DNA of 64,000 bases, taken from contig NZ_WLYK01000001.1 in NCBI RefSeq assembly GCF_009707545.1, forward strand, positions 496,001 to 560,000. The letters run 5' to 3'. The stretch comes from Nakamurella alba (GTDB lineage: Bacteria > Actinomycetota > Actinomycetes > Mycobacteriales > Nakamurellaceae). Numbering within the stretch: the stretch's first letter is position 1; each line of letters starts with the position of its first letter. The notes below the pieces were generated by a model. The model made no database searches. It was not told where the DNA came from and saw only the letters and a program-made list of their open reading frames with translations. Below are positions 1 through 8,456 of this stretch, in pieces. The position numbers and the translations under genes were made by a program.

Positions 1-1401
1 TTCACCGCCCAGGCGATGGAACTCACCGGCAACTTCGACGCCACCGCGTCGAGCGACCCGGACGGCACCATCGCGTCCTACGCCTGGAACTTCGGGGACG
101 GCACCTCGGGCACCGGGAAGACCGTGTCGCACCCCTATGCGGCGGCCGGCACCTACCAGGTGACGCTGACCGTGACCGACAACAAGGGCGCTACCGGCAC
201 CAGCACCCAGCCGCTGCAGGTCACCGCACCGGTGCCGAACCAGGCACCGACGGCGAACTTCACCAGCTCGGTGGAGAACCTGACGGTCAACGTCGAGTCC
301 ACCTCGACCGACACCGACGGCACCATCGCCGCCGTCGCGTGGAACTTCGGTGACGGCGCGACGGCCACCGGTGCTGCCGCGGTGCACACCTACACGTCCG
401 CCGGCACCTACCAGGTGCGGATCACGGTGACCGACGACGACGGCGCCACCGGCACGATCACCAAGCCGGTGACCGTGACCGCCGCGCCGCCGGCGAACGT
501 GGCGCCCACCGCGGCGTTCACGAACACCGCGAACGGGCTCACCGCCGCGTTCAACGGGTCGACCTCCACGGACCCGGACGGCACGATCACGGCGTACTCG
601 TGGAACTTCGGGGACGGGGTCACCGACCTCACCTCCGGCGCCACGGTCAGCCACCCGTACGCCGCGGCCGGGACCTACCAGGTGTCGCTGACCGTGACCG
701 ACGACAAGGGTGCGACCAACACCGTCACCAAGCCGGTCACGGTCAACGCCCCGGTCGCCGCGCCGATCGCGCTGGACACCTTCGGCCGCACCACGGCCAA
801 CGGCCTCGGCTCGGCCGAGACCGGTGGCGCCTGGACGGTCGCCGGTGGCAACGCGAACTTCTCGGTGTCCTCGGGCACCGGAAAGATCCGGATGTCGGCG
901 GCCGGCGCGGGCCCGTCGGCCACCCTCGGCGCGGTCTCCGCCGCGAACGTCGACGTCAAGGTCGACGTGTCGCTGGACAAGGCGCCGACCGGCGGCGGCA
1001 TCTACATGTCGCTGGCCGCCCGCAAGACGGGTACGTCGGAGTACCGCACCACGGCGAAGTTCCTGGCCGACGGCCGGGTGCAGCTGCAGCTGGTGAAGAT
1101 CGTGAACGGCACCTCCACCACGCTGCAGACGGTGAACGTCTCCGGCGTCACGATCACCCCGAACAGCCCGGTGACCATCCGGCTGCGGACCTCCGGCACC
1201 TCCTCCGTGGCGCTGTCCGCGAAGGTGTGGAACACCGGCGGCACCGAGCCGGCCGCCTGGCAGGCCTCGGCGACCGACAGCGCGAACACGATCGCCGCCC
1301 CCGGTGGGATCGCGCTCTACCCCTACCTGTCGGGCTCCGCGACCTCGGGTGCCGTGGTCGCGAGCGTCGACAACCTCAGGGCCGACGCCCTGAACCCGTG
1401 A
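1..1401 (+). CDS. PKD-repeat surface protein, C-terminal part (5' end outside window)
   Basis: The frame is open from base 1, so the start and any signal peptide lie upstream. The visible 466 residues hold three PKD domains, each with the WNFGDG core and a closing TLTVTD-like strand. They are followed by a module of about 200 residues opening DTFGRTTANGLGSAETGGAW and closing with a YLSGSATSG segment. The same PKD-plus-module arrangement ends the 1490-residue protein at 19151, and the module alone occurs near the N-terminus of the protein at 12514. PKD domains are extracellular Ig-like folds, so a secreted or wall-attached protein is likely. Its stop overlaps the start of the next glycosyltransferase by four bases, so it is co-translated with the polysaccharide genes. 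Role in binding or anchoring exopolysaccharide is inference. Confidence 0.9.
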   Translation, partial: FTAQAMELTGNFDATASSDPDGTIASYAWNFGDGTSGTGKTVSHPYAAAGTYQVTLTVTDNKGATGTSTQPLQVTAPVPNQAPTANFTSSVENLTVNVESTSTDTDGTIAAVAWNFGDGATATGAAAVHTYTSAGTYQVRITVTDDDGATGTITKPVTVTAAPPANVAPTAAFTNTANGLTAAFNGSTSTDPDGTITAYSWNFGDGVTDLTSGATVSHPYAAAGTYQVSLTVTDDKGATNTVTKPVTVNAPVAAPIALDTFGRTTANGLGSAETGGAWTVAGGNANFSVSSGTGKIRMSAAGAGPSATLGAVSAANVDVKVDVSLDKAPTGGGIYMSLAARKTGTSEYRTTAKFLADGRVQLQLVKIVNGTSTTLQTVNVSGVTITPNSPVTIRLRTSGTSSVALSAKVWNTGGTEPAAWQASATDSANTIAAPGGIALYPYLSGSATSGAVVASVDNLRADALNP

Positions 1402-2558
1402 CAGCGGGTGCAGCGCGCCGGGTGCTGATCGCCCACCCGAGCGCCGACCTGTACGGGTCGGACCGGGTGATGGTGGAAACCGCAGCCGCACTGGCGGACC
1501 GGGGCTGGCAGGTCACCGTGACCCTGCCGGCCCCGGGGCCGCTGGTGCGGGAACTGGAGAAGACCGGGGTGACGGTCGAGTTCGACCGCTCCCCGGTCCT
1601 CCGCAAGAGCGCACTGCGGCCGGCCGGACTGCTCCGGTTGGTCGCGGAGATGGTCCGGGCGGTGCCCGGTTCCGTCCGGCAGGTCCGGCGGGCCGGGACC
1701 GACCTGGTCTACGTCTCCACCCTGACCATCCCGCTGTGGGTCCCGATCGCCCGGCTGCTGCGCCGGCCGGTCGTGGTGCACGTGCACGAGTCCGAGCGCA
1801 ACGCCCCGCTGATGGTGCGCCGGCTGTTGGCCCTCCCGCTGCTGCTGGCCACGAGAGTGCTGGTGAACAGCCGGTTCTCGCTGTCGGTGCTGACCGACAG
1901 CTTCCGCCGGCTGGGCCGGCGGGCCGAGGTCCTCTACAACGGGGTCCCCGGGCCGGAGCGGTTCACCCCGCCGCGGACCGAGCTGACCGGCGGGATCCGG
2001 CTGCTGTTCGTCGGCCGGCTGTCCCCGCGCAAGGGACCGCAGATCGCGGTGCAGGCGCTGGCCCGCCTGCGGGAGCAGGGGACCCCGGCCCGGCTGGACC
2101 TGGTCGGGGCGGTGTTCCCGGGGTACGAGTGGTTCGAGCAGGAACTGCGGGAAACCGTCACCGGGCTCGGCCTGGACGATGCGGTCACCTTCCACGGATT
2201 CCAGGACGACGTCTGGCCGCACCTGGCCGCCGCCGACGCGCTGCTGGTGCCCTCCCAGGGCGACGAGCCGTTCGGCAACACCGCCGTGGAGGCCGCGCTG
2301 GCCGCCCGGCCCGTGGTGGTCAGCAGCAGCAGCGGCCTCGACGAGGCCACGGCGGGTTACGGTGGTGCGCACCGGGTTCCCGCCGACGACGTCGAGGCCT
2401 GGGTGTCCGCGGTGCAGCAGATCGCCGCGGACTGGTCCGGTCACCGGGACCGGGTGCTCGATGACGAGCGGACCGCGCGGCGTCGTCATGCGCCCGAGGT
2501 CTACCGCGAGGACATCGAACGGCGACTGGCCGGGATCGGGCGGAGGGCGAAGGCATGA
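1398..2558 (+). CDS. GT4-family glycosyltransferase
   Basis: Predicted cytoplasmic retaining glycosyltransferase (GT-B fold) that would add a sugar from a nucleotide donor to the lipid-linked repeat unit. The 386-residue frame starts at a GTG inside the stop of the preceding gene (GTGA overlap). The N-terminal acceptor domain has the HPSADLYGSDR segment typical of GT4 enzymes. The C-terminal donor domain shows FVGRLSPRKG near residue 206 and the E-x7-E region GDEPFGNTAVEAALAARP near residue 290. No membrane segment is obvious. First of five consecutive glycan genes linked by 4-base overlaps. The sugar specificity cannot be read from sequence. Confidence 0.9.
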   Translation: MTAGAARRVLIAHPSADLYGSDRVMVETAAALADRGWQVTVTLPAPGPLVRELEKTGVTVEFDRSPVLRKSALRPAGLLRLVAEMVRAVPGSVRQVRRAGTDLVYVSTLTIPLWVPIARLLRRPVVVHVHESERNAPLMVRRLLALPLLLATRVLVNSRFSLSVLTDSFRRLGRRAEVLYNGVPGPERFTPPRTELTGGIRLLFVGRLSPRKGPQIAVQALARLREQGTPARLDLVGAVFPGYEWFEQELRETVTGLGLDDAVTFHGFQDDVWPHLAAADALLVPSQGDEPFGNTAVEAALAARPVVVSSSSGLDEATAGYGGAHRVPADDVEAWVSAVQQIAADWSGHRDRVLDDERTARRRHAPEVYREDIERRLAGIGRRAKA

Positions 2559-3535
2559 CCGACACCGGCCTGACCAGTGGCACCTCCGACCGCCCGGTGC
2601 TGGTCGCGATGCTCACCTTCAAACGCCCTGCGGACCTGGCCGAGGCGCTGCCCGCGGTGACCGCCCAGCTCGCCTCCGTCCCCGGCTCGCAGCTGCTGGT
2701 GGTCGACAACGACCCGGCCGGGAGTGCCGGGGAGGTCGTCCGGGCAGCGGCCGGCGTGCGGTACGTGCTGGAATCGGAGCCGGGGATCGCCGCGGCCCGC
2801 AACCGGGCGCTGGACGAGGCAACCGAGGACACCCTGCTGGTGTTCATCGACGACGACGAGACCCCGTCCGAGGGCTGGCTCCGCGGACTGGTCGGGACCT
2901 GGCGGGAGACCGGCGCGGCCGCAGTGGCCGGGGCGGTCGTCTCCGAGTACGACGAGGAGCCGGGGGAGTGGGTGGCGGCCGGCCGTTTCTTCGACCGCCG
3001 CCGGTTGCCCACCGGCACCGCGATCGAGGTCGCCGCCACCAACAACCTGCTGCTGGACATGCGGCGGGTCCGCGCCCTGGGTCTGCGGTTCGACCTGCGG
3101 TTCGGCATCAGCGGCGGTTCGGACACACTGTTCACCCGACGGCTGACGGGGGCCGGCGGGCGGATGGTGTGGAACGACGAGGCCGTGGTGGTCGACCGGG
3201 TCCCGGCGTCCCGGGTCACCCGGGAGTGGGTGCTGCGCCGGGCCTTCCGGTCCGGCAACTCGTGGACCCGGACCTCGCTGGCGCTCGCGGGTTCGCCCGC
3301 GGCGCGGGTGCGGGTCCGGATCCGCGCGGTGCTGACCGGCCTGGTGCGGATCGCCGGCGGCGCTGCCGCGGCGCTGCTCGGCCTGGTGACCGGGCGGCTG
3401 CCGCGCCGGGTCCGGGGGGTGCGCACCATCGTCCGCGGGGCCGGGATGCTCGCGGGCGCATGGGGTGTGCACTACCGGGAGTACGCCGCCCAGCACGCCA
3501 CCGGACCGCAGGCGTCGTCCGGGGCCGCCGCGTGA
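2555..3535 (+). CDS. GT2-family glycosyltransferase
   Basis: Inverting GT-A type glycosyltransferase of 326 residues. The N-terminal nucleotide-binding fold has VAMLTFKRP, then VVDNDPAG and the acidic metal-binding run VFIDDDETP near residues 93-101. The C-terminal part (about residues 250-310) is rich in Arg and hydrophobic residues and may lie on the membrane. ATG overlaps the upstream stop by four bases (ATGA), and the next gene overlaps its stop in the same way. It should act on the cytoplasmic face during repeat-unit assembly. Donor and acceptor are unknown. Confidence 0.9.
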   Translation: MTDTGLTSGTSDRPVLVAMLTFKRPADLAEALPAVTAQLASVPGSQLLVVDNDPAGSAGEVVRAAAGVRYVLESEPGIAAARNRALDEATEDTLLVFIDDDETPSEGWLRGLVGTWRETGAAAVAGAVVSEYDEEPGEWVAAGRFFDRRRLPTGTAIEVAATNNLLLDMRRVRALGLRFDLRFGISGGSDTLFTRRLTGAGGRMVWNDEAVVVDRVPASRVTREWVLRRAFRSGNSWTRTSLALAGSPAARVRVRIRAVLTGLVRIAGGAAAALLGLVTGRLPRRVRGVRTIVRGAGMLAGAWGVHYREYAAQHATGPQASSGAAA

Positions 3536-4536
3536 CGCCGGACCGGGTCGGCGTGGTGGTCGTCAACTTCTCCTCGCACCAGTTGGTCGGCGAGAACCTG
3601 GCCGCGCTCGAGGCGTCCGGCGGCGACGATCCCGATCTGCTCGCGGTGGTGGTGGACAACTTCTCCACCGCCGGCGAGCGCGAGGCCGCCCGGCGGCTGT
3701 GCCGCGACCGCGGCTGGGAGTTCGTCGCGGCGCCCGGCAACCCGGGCTTCGGCGGCGGCGCGGACCTCGGCGCCCGGCGTGCGCTGCAGGCCGGCTGCGA
3801 CGTGGTGGTGCTGCTGAACCCGGACGCCCGCCTGGACCGGTCCGGCGTGCTCCGGCTCGCCGCGCTCTGCCGCGGCGATCACGACCTGCTGGTGGCGCCG
3901 CTGGTGCAGCGACCGGACGGCAGCGTCTGGTCGGCCGGCTCCCGCATCGACCTGGCCACCGGCCGGGTCGGCCGGGCTCCCCAGCCGTTCGTGTCCGGCC
4001 CGGACCGCTGGCTGTCCGGGGCCTGCCTGGCGATCCACCGCAGCGGCTGGCAGCAGCTGGATGGATTCGGTTCCGGCTGGTTCCTCTACTGGGAGGACGT
4101 CGACCTGAGCCGGCGGTGGGTCGATCTCGGCGGCACCCTGCTGCTGGCCGACGACGTGACCGCGGTGCACGACGCCGGCGGCACTCAGGAGCACGCCGGC
4201 ACCCGGCGCAAGTCCGGCCTGTACTACCACTACAACTGCCGCAACCGGTTGCTCTGGGGCGCACGGCATCTCGGCACGCCGGCGCTGCTCCGCTGGGTGC
4301 TGCGGACGCCGGCCGAGAGTGCCGCCGTGCTGCTGCGCGGTGGCCGCCGGCAGATCCTGGCCTCGCCGTCCGTCCTGTGGTCCACACTGACGGGGACCAC
4401 CCGCGGCCTGGGGATCGCAGTGGCCGAACTGGCCCGGCGCGGGGTGCGGACGGTGCTGCGGCGCCCGGCCGCGCCTCCTGCAGGCGGTGCCGGGTCGGGA
4501 ACGCGGATGCGACGGACAGAGGAGGCGGCACGGTGA
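3532..4536 (+). CDS. GT2-family glycosyltransferase, rhamnosyltransferase-like
   Basis: GT-A fold enzyme of 334 residues. Features are VVVVNFSSHQLVGENLAAL at the start, VVDNFS, GNPGFGGG, LLNPDARLD near residue 95 in place of a strict DxD, and SGACLAIHRSGW followed by GWFLYWEDVDLSRRW near residues 160-195. The NPDA and ED-D-L pattern is usual in WbbL/rhamnosyltransferase-type GT2 proteins, which is why a deoxyhexose transferase is suggested, as inference. GTG start in a GTGA overlap with the previous gene. The C-terminal region after residue 260 is basic and hydrophobic, fitting peripheral membrane association. Confidence 0.88.
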   Translation: MTPDRVGVVVVNFSSHQLVGENLAALEASGGDDPDLLAVVVDNFSTAGEREAARRLCRDRGWEFVAAPGNPGFGGGADLGARRALQAGCDVVVLLNPDARLDRSGVLRLAALCRGDHDLLVAPLVQRPDGSVWSAGSRIDLATGRVGRAPQPFVSGPDRWLSGACLAIHRSGWQQLDGFGSGWFLYWEDVDLSRRWVDLGGTLLLADDVTAVHDAGGTQEHAGTRRKSGLYYHYNCRNRLLWGARHLGTPALLRWVLRTPAESAAVLLRGGRRQILASPSVLWSTLTGTTRGLGIAVAELARRGVRTVLRRPAAPPAGGAGSGTRMRRTEEAAR

Positions 4537-6041
4537 GCCGGGTGGACGAACGCGGCGGCGAGACCGCCGCGGAGGGCAGCACCGACGGGTTGCTGCAACC
4601 CTCCGACGTACCGCCCGCGGCCTCGGCGCAGACGGTGGAGGAGGCGGACCGGGCGGAGGCGCCGGTCGCGTCCGCCGCGAGGACGAAGAAGAAGTCGGGC
4701 GGCATCTGGTCGTCGGTCGGCCGCAGCGCCGGGGTGAAGATCCTGGTGCTCCCGGTGTCGGCGATCCTCGGGGTCGTCAACGTCCGGCTGATCATCGACC
4801 ACTTCGGTACCGGTGCGTTCGCCCAGTACGGGCTGCTGGTCGCGATCGGGAACCTGCTGCCGTTCGCCGATCTCGGCATCTCGGCCGCGGTGATGAACGT
4901 GGTGGGTGCCTCGAAGGACCCGCGCCGCGACCCCAAGGTGCACGCGATGCTGGTCAGCACGATCCGCATCCTGATCGGGTCCTTCGCCGTGCTGATGGGC
5001 CTCGCGGTCGCCATCACCGCTCTCGGCCTGTGGGGCGACATCCTCGGCGAGGGACTGGATCCCGCGACCGGTCCGCTCGCGGCGGCACTCTGTCTCGCGG
5101 CCATCGCGGTGAGCCTGCTGTTCGGCTTCAGCCAGCGGATCCTGGCCGGCGTCGGCAAGAACCACGTCTCCATCGGGCTGCTCGGCCTGCAGACGCCGAT
5201 GGTGCTGGCGGTGCTGCTGATCGTCATCAACACCGACTCGCCGATCGGCCCGTACATCGCCGTCGTGCCCTACCTGGCCACCCTGCTGATCCAGCTGATG
5301 ACCACCGGGGTTGCCGCGAAGCTGATCAACCCGACGCTGAAGCGGGCGGTCCGCGACGTACCGCGGATCCGCACCGTGCGCGGCGGCAAGGTGTTCGACG
5401 TCGCCTGGCCGATGATGATCCAGATGGTCGCGCTGCCGTTCGCCATGCAGACCGACCGCCTGATGCTCAGCCACTTCTCGACCACCGACCAGCTCGCCGA
5501 GTACAACCTGGCGTCGCAGATGTTCACCCCGGTCTGGCAGGTGGTGAGCGCCGCCGGGTTCGCGTTGTGGCCGATCTTCGCCAAGCAGCGCAGCGACGGC
5601 CAGAAGGGGTCGCCGCTGCCGATCTCGCTCGGGTTCGGCGGGGCAGCCGCCGTCGTCACGCTGGTCATCGCCGGGGCGTCGCCGTGGTTGGCCGATCTCG
5701 CGTCGGGAGGCGAGATCTCGGTGTCGCTCCTGCTGGTGGTGGTCTTCTCGGTCTTCATGGTGTTCCAGGCGCTGAAGTACCCACTGGGCATGTACCTGAC
5801 CGACGCAAAGGGCCTGCGGTTCCAGGCCTACATGATCCTGCTGATGGCACCGGTCAACATCCTGCTGTCGTACTGGCTGACCGGCCCGCTCGGTGCGGCC
5901 GGGCCGGTCATCGGGTCCCTGGTCGGGGTGGCGATCTTCCAGTACGCGGCGAACCTGGTGTACGTCCGGCGCCGGTTGGCGAGCACCCCGGACGCGGTGC
6001 CGGCCGGGGTCGCGGGCGGCACGTCCGACGACCCGGCATGA
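4533..6041 (+). CDS. Wzx-like polysaccharide flippase
   Basis: Multi-spanning membrane protein of 502 residues of the polysaccharide-export (MOP/MATE-related) superfamily, expected to flip undecaprenyl-linked repeat units across the membrane. A charged N-terminal cytoplasmic tail of about 60 residues is rich in Ala, Glu and Asp and ends in a basic TKKKS patch. About 12 hydrophobic segments follow, beginning KILVLPVSAILGVVNVRLI, with the conserved-looking FGTGAFAQYGLLVAIGNLLPFADLG stretch in the first pair. GTG start with AGAGGAGG just upstream, in a GTGA overlap. It lies within the glycosyltransferase run, which supports a Wzx assignment over a drug exporter. Confidence 0.9.
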   Translation: MSRVDERGGETAAEGSTDGLLQPSDVPPAASAQTVEEADRAEAPVASAARTKKKSGGIWSSVGRSAGVKILVLPVSAILGVVNVRLIIDHFGTGAFAQYGLLVAIGNLLPFADLGISAAVMNVVGASKDPRRDPKVHAMLVSTIRILIGSFAVLMGLAVAITALGLWGDILGEGLDPATGPLAAALCLAAIAVSLLFGFSQRILAGVGKNHVSIGLLGLQTPMVLAVLLIVINTDSPIGPYIAVVPYLATLLIQLMTTGVAAKLINPTLKRAVRDVPRIRTVRGGKVFDVAWPMMIQMVALPFAMQTDRLMLSHFSTTDQLAEYNLASQMFTPVWQVVSAAGFALWPIFAKQRSDGQKGSPLPISLGFGGAAAVVTLVIAGASPWLADLASGGEISVSLLLVVVFSVFMVFQALKYPLGMYLTDAKGLRFQAYMILLMAPVNILLSYWLTGPLGAAGPVIGSLVGVAIFQYAANLVYVRRRLASTPDAVPAGVAGGTSDDPA

Positions 6042-7144
6042 AGCGCAGGGCAACGGATCCCGTTCCCGGGATCGTCCGGATCTACGGGTCGGTGCGGACG
6101 GCGCACCTGGAGCGGTTCGCGGTGATGGCCCCGTCCACGGTGCTCTACCGGTCGCACCGCTACGACTACGACGACTCGGCGGTGGCGCCGGAACGACGTC
6201 CGCGGCGGATGTCCCGGCTCGGCACCGTCGGCCACCTGCTCCGTCACCGGTACGGGGTGGCCGAGCTGAACGAGCCGCTGGTCTGGCGGCGCTGGCCGGA
6301 CCTGGCCGCGCAGATCCTGGCCATCCGGCTGCGTGGCGGCTGGGGGCGCCGACGCACGGTGATCTCCGCCTACTGCATCGGGTTCTCCGATCCGGCGGGC
6401 GAGATCCGCGACCGGTTCCGGGTGCTGCCCGCGGCCCCGGTCCGGTGGGCCGCGCGGGCGATCGGCCGGGTGCTGACCCGGGGGTTCGACCGGCTGGCCT
6501 TCGGTACCAGCGGTTCCCTCGAGCTGTACCGGCAACTGGTCGGGGCGCGCACGGTGGACCGGCGGGCCGAGCTGTTCGAGGCGCTGCCGGCGCCCTGCGA
6601 CTGTCCGGCAGACGATCGACAGACGGGTGAACTGCTCTTCGTCGGGGCCTTCTCCGACCGCAAGGGCATCCGGCAGCTGATGGCGGGGTGGGACGAGATC
6701 CGTTCCGCCCGGGGTGATCTGACGCTCACGCTGATCGGCAAGGGCACGCTGGCCGACGAGGTGACCGCATGGGCGGCCGACCGGCCGGAGGTGACGGTGG
6801 TGATCGATCCACCGAGGCCGGAGATCCACCGGGCGATGCGCCGTGCCGCCGCGCTGGTGCTGCTGTCCCAGCCGGTGGGTGCCTGGCGCGAACAGGTGGG
6901 ACTGCCCATCACCGAAGGGCTCTCGCACGGCGCACGGATCCTGGCCACCGAGCAGACCGGGCTCGCGCCGTGGCTCGCCGCGCACGGGCACGTCGTCGTC
7001 GACGCCGATGTCGGTGCCGCCGGTGTCGGGCGGGCGATCCTGGCGGTGCTCGACGGTCCACCCCCCGGGGAGTCCGTGCTCGCCGACCTGCCGGCCGTCG
7101 ACCAGCGGCTCGCCGCGGACACCTGGATGACCAGGACGGACTGA
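6038..7144 (+). CDS. GT4-family glycosyltransferase
   Basis: GT-B glycosyltransferase of 368 residues, last gene of the overlapping 1398-7144 run (ATGA overlap). The donor-binding half has FVGAFSDRKGIRQLMAGW near residue 200, a TLIGKGTL strand, and QVGLPITEGLSHGARILAT near residues 285-303, where the Glu of the E-x7-E motif sits. The N-terminal half is divergent and has no recognisable acceptor signature. A strong hairpin follows the stop. Predicted to act in the cytoplasm on the same repeat unit as its neighbours. Confidence 0.86.
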   Translation: MKRRATDPVPGIVRIYGSVRTAHLERFAVMAPSTVLYRSHRYDYDDSAVAPERRPRRMSRLGTVGHLLRHRYGVAELNEPLVWRRWPDLAAQILAIRLRGGWGRRRTVISAYCIGFSDPAGEIRDRFRVLPAAPVRWAARAIGRVLTRGFDRLAFGTSGSLELYRQLVGARTVDRRAELFEALPAPCDCPADDRQTGELLFVGAFSDRKGIRQLMAGWDEIRSARGDLTLTLIGKGTLADEVTAWAADRPEVTVVIDPPRPEIHRAMRRAAALVLLSQPVGAWREQVGLPITEGLSHGARILATEQTGLAPWLAAHGHVVVDADVGAAGVGRAILAVLDGPPPGESVLADLPAVDQRLAADTWMTRTD

Positions 7145-7146
7145 GC

Positions 7147-7167
7147 CCGGCCGGCGCTGCCGGCCGG
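7147..7167. terminator. Bidirectional hairpin between convergent genes
   Basis: Perfect 9-base stem CCGGCCGGC / GCCGGCCGG with a 3-base GCT loop, two bases after the stop of the plus-strand glycosyltransferase and 17 bases before the 3' end of the minus-strand gene. There is no T-tract, which is usual for high-GC actinobacteria. Confidence 0.7.
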
Positions 7168-7184
7168 TCCTGGGAAGGGTCCGT

Positions 7185-8270
7185 TCAGCGCTTCCGGCGG
7201 CGCTCCAGCACGATCCGCAGGGCGGCCCGGTAACCCTCGACGTGGGCCGCGCCGACCGCGTCCCACTGCCGGGCCGACAGGTCCGGGGCGTCCGACCGGT
7301 CGTTCTCCGCGACCGCGGCCAGCGCACCTGCGAGTGCGCCGGCGGTCAGCTCACCGTCGAACAGGTGCACCCACCCGGGGCCGACCTCGGCGGCCAGGTC
7401 CCGGTTGATCTCGTTGTCCGGCACCAGGATCGGTCGGCCGAGGGACAGCGCCAGCAGGGCGGCGCCCGAGTTGTGCATGGCCCGGTACGGCAGTACCACC
7501 AGGGCCGACCGCCCGATCTCGACAGCCATGGTCGGGTCGTCGACGTACTCGAGCCGGGCCGAGATGCGCCGGTCCGCTGCTACGGCCGCGGTCACCTGGG
7601 CTGCGATCGCCGGGTCCTGGGCCTTGCCGACCACCCGCAGCGACAGGCCGTCGCCGGACAGCGCGGCGAATTCGTGCAGCAGGACGTCGACGCCCTTGTA
7701 GGAGCGGAGCAGACCCACGTAGCCGAGCCTTCCGGGCACCTGCGCCGGCACGTCGAGACCGGCGAACCACTGCGTGTAGTCGCCGTGCGCGATGACCGCG
7801 CGCGCGGCTCCGGGCACCGGGAGCGGGGTCGACGGGACGAGCGTGACGAAGAGGGTCGTCCACCGGTCGAACAGCCGGAGCAGGGCCCGCTCGGTGCGGT
7901 TGCCCTCCTCGTGCGGGCGCAGGTTGTGCACGGTGCGGACCAACGCCCGCGGGCCGGTCCTGATGCGCAGCAGCACGACCAGCAGCAGAACCCGGCGCAG
8001 CCACCGCTTCAGCGGCGAACCGGACCGGAGCAGCAACTCCGGCCAGTGCACGTGCAGCACGTCGAAGCGGCCCAGCACGGCGTCACGCCAGGAGAAGGTC
8101 AACGGGACCACCTGCCCGCCGATCGAGTCCCAGAGCTGGGCCAGGTACGGGTTCGTCGTGTCCCGGATCGCCGAGAACGACTGCATCACCCGGATCCGGC
8201 CGGCCGGGCGGTCGGCCCCCGTGGCGTCGTTGGTTCCTCGGCCCGTCGTTGCGCTGCTCAGCACTCGCAC
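7185..8270 (-). CDS. Glycosyltransferase, GumI/GT4-like
   Basis: Predicted glycosyltransferase of 361 residues. It has VLHVHWPELLLR near residue 70, a short hydrophobic stretch RRVLLLVVLLRI, VRTVHNLRPHE near residue 113, GYVGLLRSYKGVDVLLHEF in the donor domain, and YRAMHNSGAALLALSLGRPIL near the usual donor-contact Glu position, where no Glu is seen. The HVHWPE and HN-RPHE motifs resemble GumI-type mannosyltransferases, but that specificity is inference. The first 25 residues are not conserved-looking, and an internal start near the MQSFSAIRD segment is possible. GTG start preceded by AGGTG, inside a perfect 14-base tandem repeat (see separate entry). Confidence 0.82.
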   Translation of the reverse strand: MRVLSSATTGRGTNDATGADRPAGRIRVMQSFSAIRDTTNPYLAQLWDSIGGQVVPLTFSWRDAVLGRFDVLHVHWPELLLRSGSPLKRWLRRVLLLVVLLRIRTGPRALVRTVHNLRPHEEGNRTERALLRLFDRWTTLFVTLVPSTPLPVPGAARAVIAHGDYTQWFAGLDVPAQVPGRLGYVGLLRSYKGVDVLLHEFAALSGDGLSLRVVGKAQDPAIAAQVTAAVAADRRISARLEYVDDPTMAVEIGRSALVVLPYRAMHNSGAALLALSLGRPILVPDNEINRDLAAEVGPGWVHLFDGELTAGALAGALAAVAENDRSDAPDLSARQWDAVGAAHVEGYRAALRIVLERRRKR

Positions 8271-8291
8271 TGCACCTCTCGCACTGCACCT
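8264..8291 (-). repeat. 14-base tandem duplication of the ribosome-binding site and start
   Basis: CTCGCACTGCACCT occurs twice in direct succession on the plus strand. On the coding strand each copy carries AGGTG and then GTG seven bases later, so the translation-initiation signal is doubled. The upstream GTG opens an 8-codon frame that ends at a TGA overlapping the start region of the glycosyltransferase. Confidence 0.75.
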
Positions 8292-8346
8292 TTCGGGTCC
8301 GGGCGTCCCGGTCCGGGCCGGCGTGCGTCCTTCCCCGGGAACGCCG

Positions 8347-8374
8347 ATCGGCCGGGGCGGATGCCCCGGCCGAT
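8347..8374. terminator. Strong hairpin terminator after the Tat beta-helix gene
   Basis: Perfect 12-base stem ATCGGCCGGGGC / GCCCCGGCCGAT with a GGAT loop, about 83 bases past the stop of the minus-strand gene at 8457. A second hairpin lies nearer that stop, at 8386-8406. Confidence 0.75.
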
Positions 8375-8385
8375 GTCGGTGGTGT

Positions 8386-8406
8386 CCCGGGCCAGCGGTG
8401 CCCGGG
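8386..8406. terminator. Second hairpin downstream of the Tat beta-helix gene
   Basis: Stem CCCGGGC / GCCCGGG with a 7-base loop, 51 bases past the stop of the 8457-9710 gene on the minus strand. Together with 8347-8374 it separates that gene from the glycosyltransferase downstream. Confidence 0.5.
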
Positions 8407-8456
8407 GAGATCGGTGCCGTCAGTATCCCCTGCGAGGTGACCTGACCGGTAGCCGG

